DNA from: an archaeon
GTDB lineage: Archaea; Altiarchaeota; Altiarchaeia; IMC4; QMZM01
Reading direction: 5' to 3'
DNA: 5,906 bases
NCBI GenBank assembly: GCA_029933895.1
Contig: JAOZNG010000079.1
Span: 1-5,906 of the forward strand
Below, in pieces: positions 4,397 through 5,906 of this stretch (position 1 is the stretch's first letter; each line of letters begins with the position of its first letter). Made by a program: the position numbers and the translations under genes. The notes beneath the pieces are model-generated. The model was not told the DNA's origin. It saw only the letters and a program-made list of their open reading frames with translations, and ran no database searches.

Positions 4397-5906
4397 ACCA
4401 CTTCTTCTCCTTATCCTCTTTTGACATCATAGAGTTATAGTATATAACTATTATTAACGTTATCGACACTAAAAACAATAGCGATATTATGCCTCCCAGG
4501 ATGTTGCCCTTTATGCCTCTGACCACCATGCCGATAATACCTGGACTTTCATCAGCCCTTGTCTGGGTTTTGAATGCGACCTTCTTCACTTCTATCTGGG
4601 GACGTAGGTTATCCTCTATAACCTCTACTGTGGTGATGGTCTCTCTTCCGTAGCTTATCCACACCTCCTCGGGGTCTACCTCAAATTCCCTGATAAGGGA
4701 GTAGTTCCCTCTCTTAAGTGAAGGTTTGATTTTTATCTCTACAGGGATTGTATCATCAGCACGACCTATTGTTTCAGCCATCAATGGTTTGCATTGGGGC
4801 TCAACCATCCCTCCCCCTCCCTGATCTATGCACATACCTTCATCATCCACGAACCAGAATTTCCACCTAATTGGGAGATATTCTCCCGCTGAATAGCCTT
4901 CCTTCACGGGAACTGTAATATTATACCAGATGACAATGCTTGACTTCCGGGATACTTTATATATGGTGATTCTTTCTCCTAGGATGACTGAGGAGTTGGT
5001 TCTCTTGAACATCTGCCATATCTTCTCGGTTATAGCCTCTATATCATATGTTCTATTCTTTATCTCCTCTGTTTTATTCTCAACCGAGGCCAGGGTTTCT
5101 CTGATATCATCCAGTCCCGGAACACTAACTCTTACACCTCTTGGACAGGCTCCACAATCATCAGGACAGTTCTCGCATGTTTCTCCTGATCCGCAGTTTC
5201 CATCTCCACACACAGAGCTCATTGGACAAATCCCGCAGTCGGCGGGGCAGTTCTCGCAGTTCTCTCCAGTCTGGCAAACCGTATTTCCACAGATTATACC
5301 CTCTATGACGTGAAATCCGGAGACGGCCTGGGTATCAATCCCGGAAGGATCGGCCTCCACCAGGATGCCATAACTCGCGAGACCTGCATCCGCTGGAATC
5401 TGATAGTTGTAGTAATAGTTCCCGGTCTCAATCCAGATCATACCGGCGTCTGTTACATCATATACCAGATCAGTGCCATTCCAGTGTTTGATGGTCACGT
5501 TACAGTAGCCTGGGTCCACAGGATAACCGTTTCCATCCAGTATGGATGCGAAGATAGTAACAGTAGATCCCTGTTGATAGTCTTCCTCAACGCCTCCAAT
5601 GGCTATGGATGGTGCCCCTCCCTCTACCACTGTTACATTAAATGAGATCTGGGTTGAATCTGTCATTGTATTACCCAGGGTATCCATACACAGGATATGG
5701 AATGTATTGAATCCGTTTACTGCAGTTATCGTCTTCTCGTGCATTACATCAGCTCCGGTTAGTGAAGAGCTCATGAGGTTGTAGGAGATATTGCTCTCAT
5801 TATACCTACAAACGGAGGGTTCATCTGTTACAGCATGTATCGTGACTGTTGCTGAATTCTGCTCTGTTGTTGGTCCTGCATCTACTATGACTGGAGGTGA
5901 TGTATC
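4386..5906 (-). CDS. Surface protein with Ig-like domains, Cys-rich repeats and C-terminal membrane anchor (5' end outside window)
   Basis: The frame stays open from the right edge, giving 506 residues without a start; the ATG at 5774 is internal. Residues 1-95 form an Ig/FN3-like module of archaeal surface proteins, with the CRY...M...H...C-D-x-x-GN pattern. Residues 98-200 look like a macroglobulin-type beta domain. Residues 206-228 and 233-255 are two 23-residue repeats with Cys at positions 1, 6, 12, 15, 19 and 22. A short coiled-coil-like helix (261-302) follows, then a membrane-proximal beta ectodomain (about 304-450). One membrane helix (467-490) and a lysine-rich cytoplasmic tail (KEDKEKK) end the protein. 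Ten N-X-S/T sequons suggest glycosylation. The stop lies 11 bases inside the HerA-type gene, so the two are almost certainly co-expressed. It may be a ligand-binding or structural partner of that ATPase; function is inferred from context only. Confidence 0.9.
   Translation of the reverse strand, partial: DTSPPVIVDAGPTTEQNSATVTIHAVTDEPSVCRYNESNISYNLMSSSLTGADVMHEKTITAVNGFNTFHILCMDTLGNTMTDSTQISFNVTVVEGGAPSIAIGGVEEDYQQGSTVTIFASILDGNGYPVDPGYCNVTIKHWNGTDLVYDVTDAGMIWIETGNYYYNYQIPADAGLASYGILVEADPSGIDTQAVSGFHVIEGIICGNTVCQTGENCENCPADCGICPMSSVCGDGNCGSGETCENCPDDCGACPRGVRVSVPGLDDIRETLASVENKTEEIKNRTYDIEAITEKIWQMFKRTNSSVILGERITIYKVSRKSSIVIWYNITVPVKEGYSAGEYLPIRWKFWFVDDEGMCIDQGGGGMVEPQCKPLMAETIGRADDTIPVEIKIKPSLKRGNYSLIREFEVDPEEVWISYGRETITTVEVIEDNLRPQIEVKKVAFKTQTRADESPGIIGMVVRGIKGNILGGIISLLFLVSITLIIVIYYNSMMSKEDKEKKWYEK
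4407..4410 (-). promoter_or_regulatory. Ribosome site for the HerA-type gene inside the upstream gene
   Basis: GGAG lies 10 bases before the ATG at 4396, within the last codons of the surface-protein gene. A second purine run (GAGGAT) is at 4412-4417. Together with the 11-base gene overlap this points to translational coupling of the two membrane proteins. Confidence 0.5.
5142..5291 (-). repeat. Tandem six-Cys repeats in the surface protein
   Basis: Two copies of the pattern C-G-x-x-x-C-x-x-G-E-x-C-x-x-C-P-x-D-C-G-x-C-P are separated by four residues (MSSV). The Cys spacing is identical in both. Such modules occur in extracellular proteins of archaea and some bacteria; three disulfides per repeat, or metal binding, are both possible. 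Confidence 0.85.

Noticed and set aside
4386..5774. ATG at 5774 as the start of the surface protein
   Set aside because: The frame continues upstream to the window edge with convincing Ig-like sequence (PSVCRYNES before it), so this Met is internal.

Overview
The window is most likely archaeal chromosome. The signs are: heavy use of ATA, AGA and AGG codons; a HerA-family ATPase; a stand-alone KaiC-like ATPase; surface proteins rich in N-X-S/T sequons with Ig-like and Cys-rich repeats; and tightly packed, overlapping genes. The domain style of the surface proteins and the coiled-coil family suggest a DPANN or Altiarchaeota-type lineage. That placement rests on memory of such families, not on a search. 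Every protein gene lies on the minus strand, so the gene order runs from high to low coordinates.

Region 1 (5906 to 2354) holds two genes that overlap by 11 bases. The first, cut by the right edge, encodes a surface protein with Ig-like domains, two 23-residue six-Cys repeats, a short predicted coiled coil, a membrane-proximal ectodomain and a single C-terminal membrane anchor. The second encodes a two-pass membrane protein whose roughly 240-residue ectodomain is fused to a cytoplasmic HerA-type pumping ATPase. Together they look like an envelope-spanning, ATP-driven assembly. The substrate is unknown.

Region 2 (about 2353 to 1898) is a broken junction. A likely leaderless ORF resembling the start of a V4R/XylR_N-type ligand-binding domain stops inside a perfect 10-bp palindrome. 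This palindrome is the last hairpin of a plus-strand structured segment (2056-2150). That segment contains a 10-bp stem, an enclosed hairpin, and a 6-bp pairing that crosses the stem to make a pseudoknot. The arrangement matches the right end of IS200/IS605-type elements, where the TnpB guide (omega) RNA is encoded. No tnpB gene is present.

Region 3 (1897 to 1) is a second tight unit: a single-domain KaiC-like ATPase, then 8 bases later a soluble coiled-coil protein, then a small two-helix membrane protein that starts by ATGA overlap and runs off the left edge. The three could form a membrane-tethered ATPase module, possibly related to archaellum or pilus-type machinery or to signalling. No definite archaellum gene is visible, so this remains inference.

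The best leads are the fusion of an ectodomain to a HerA ATPase with its coupled surface partner, and the tnpB-less omega-RNA-like structure.
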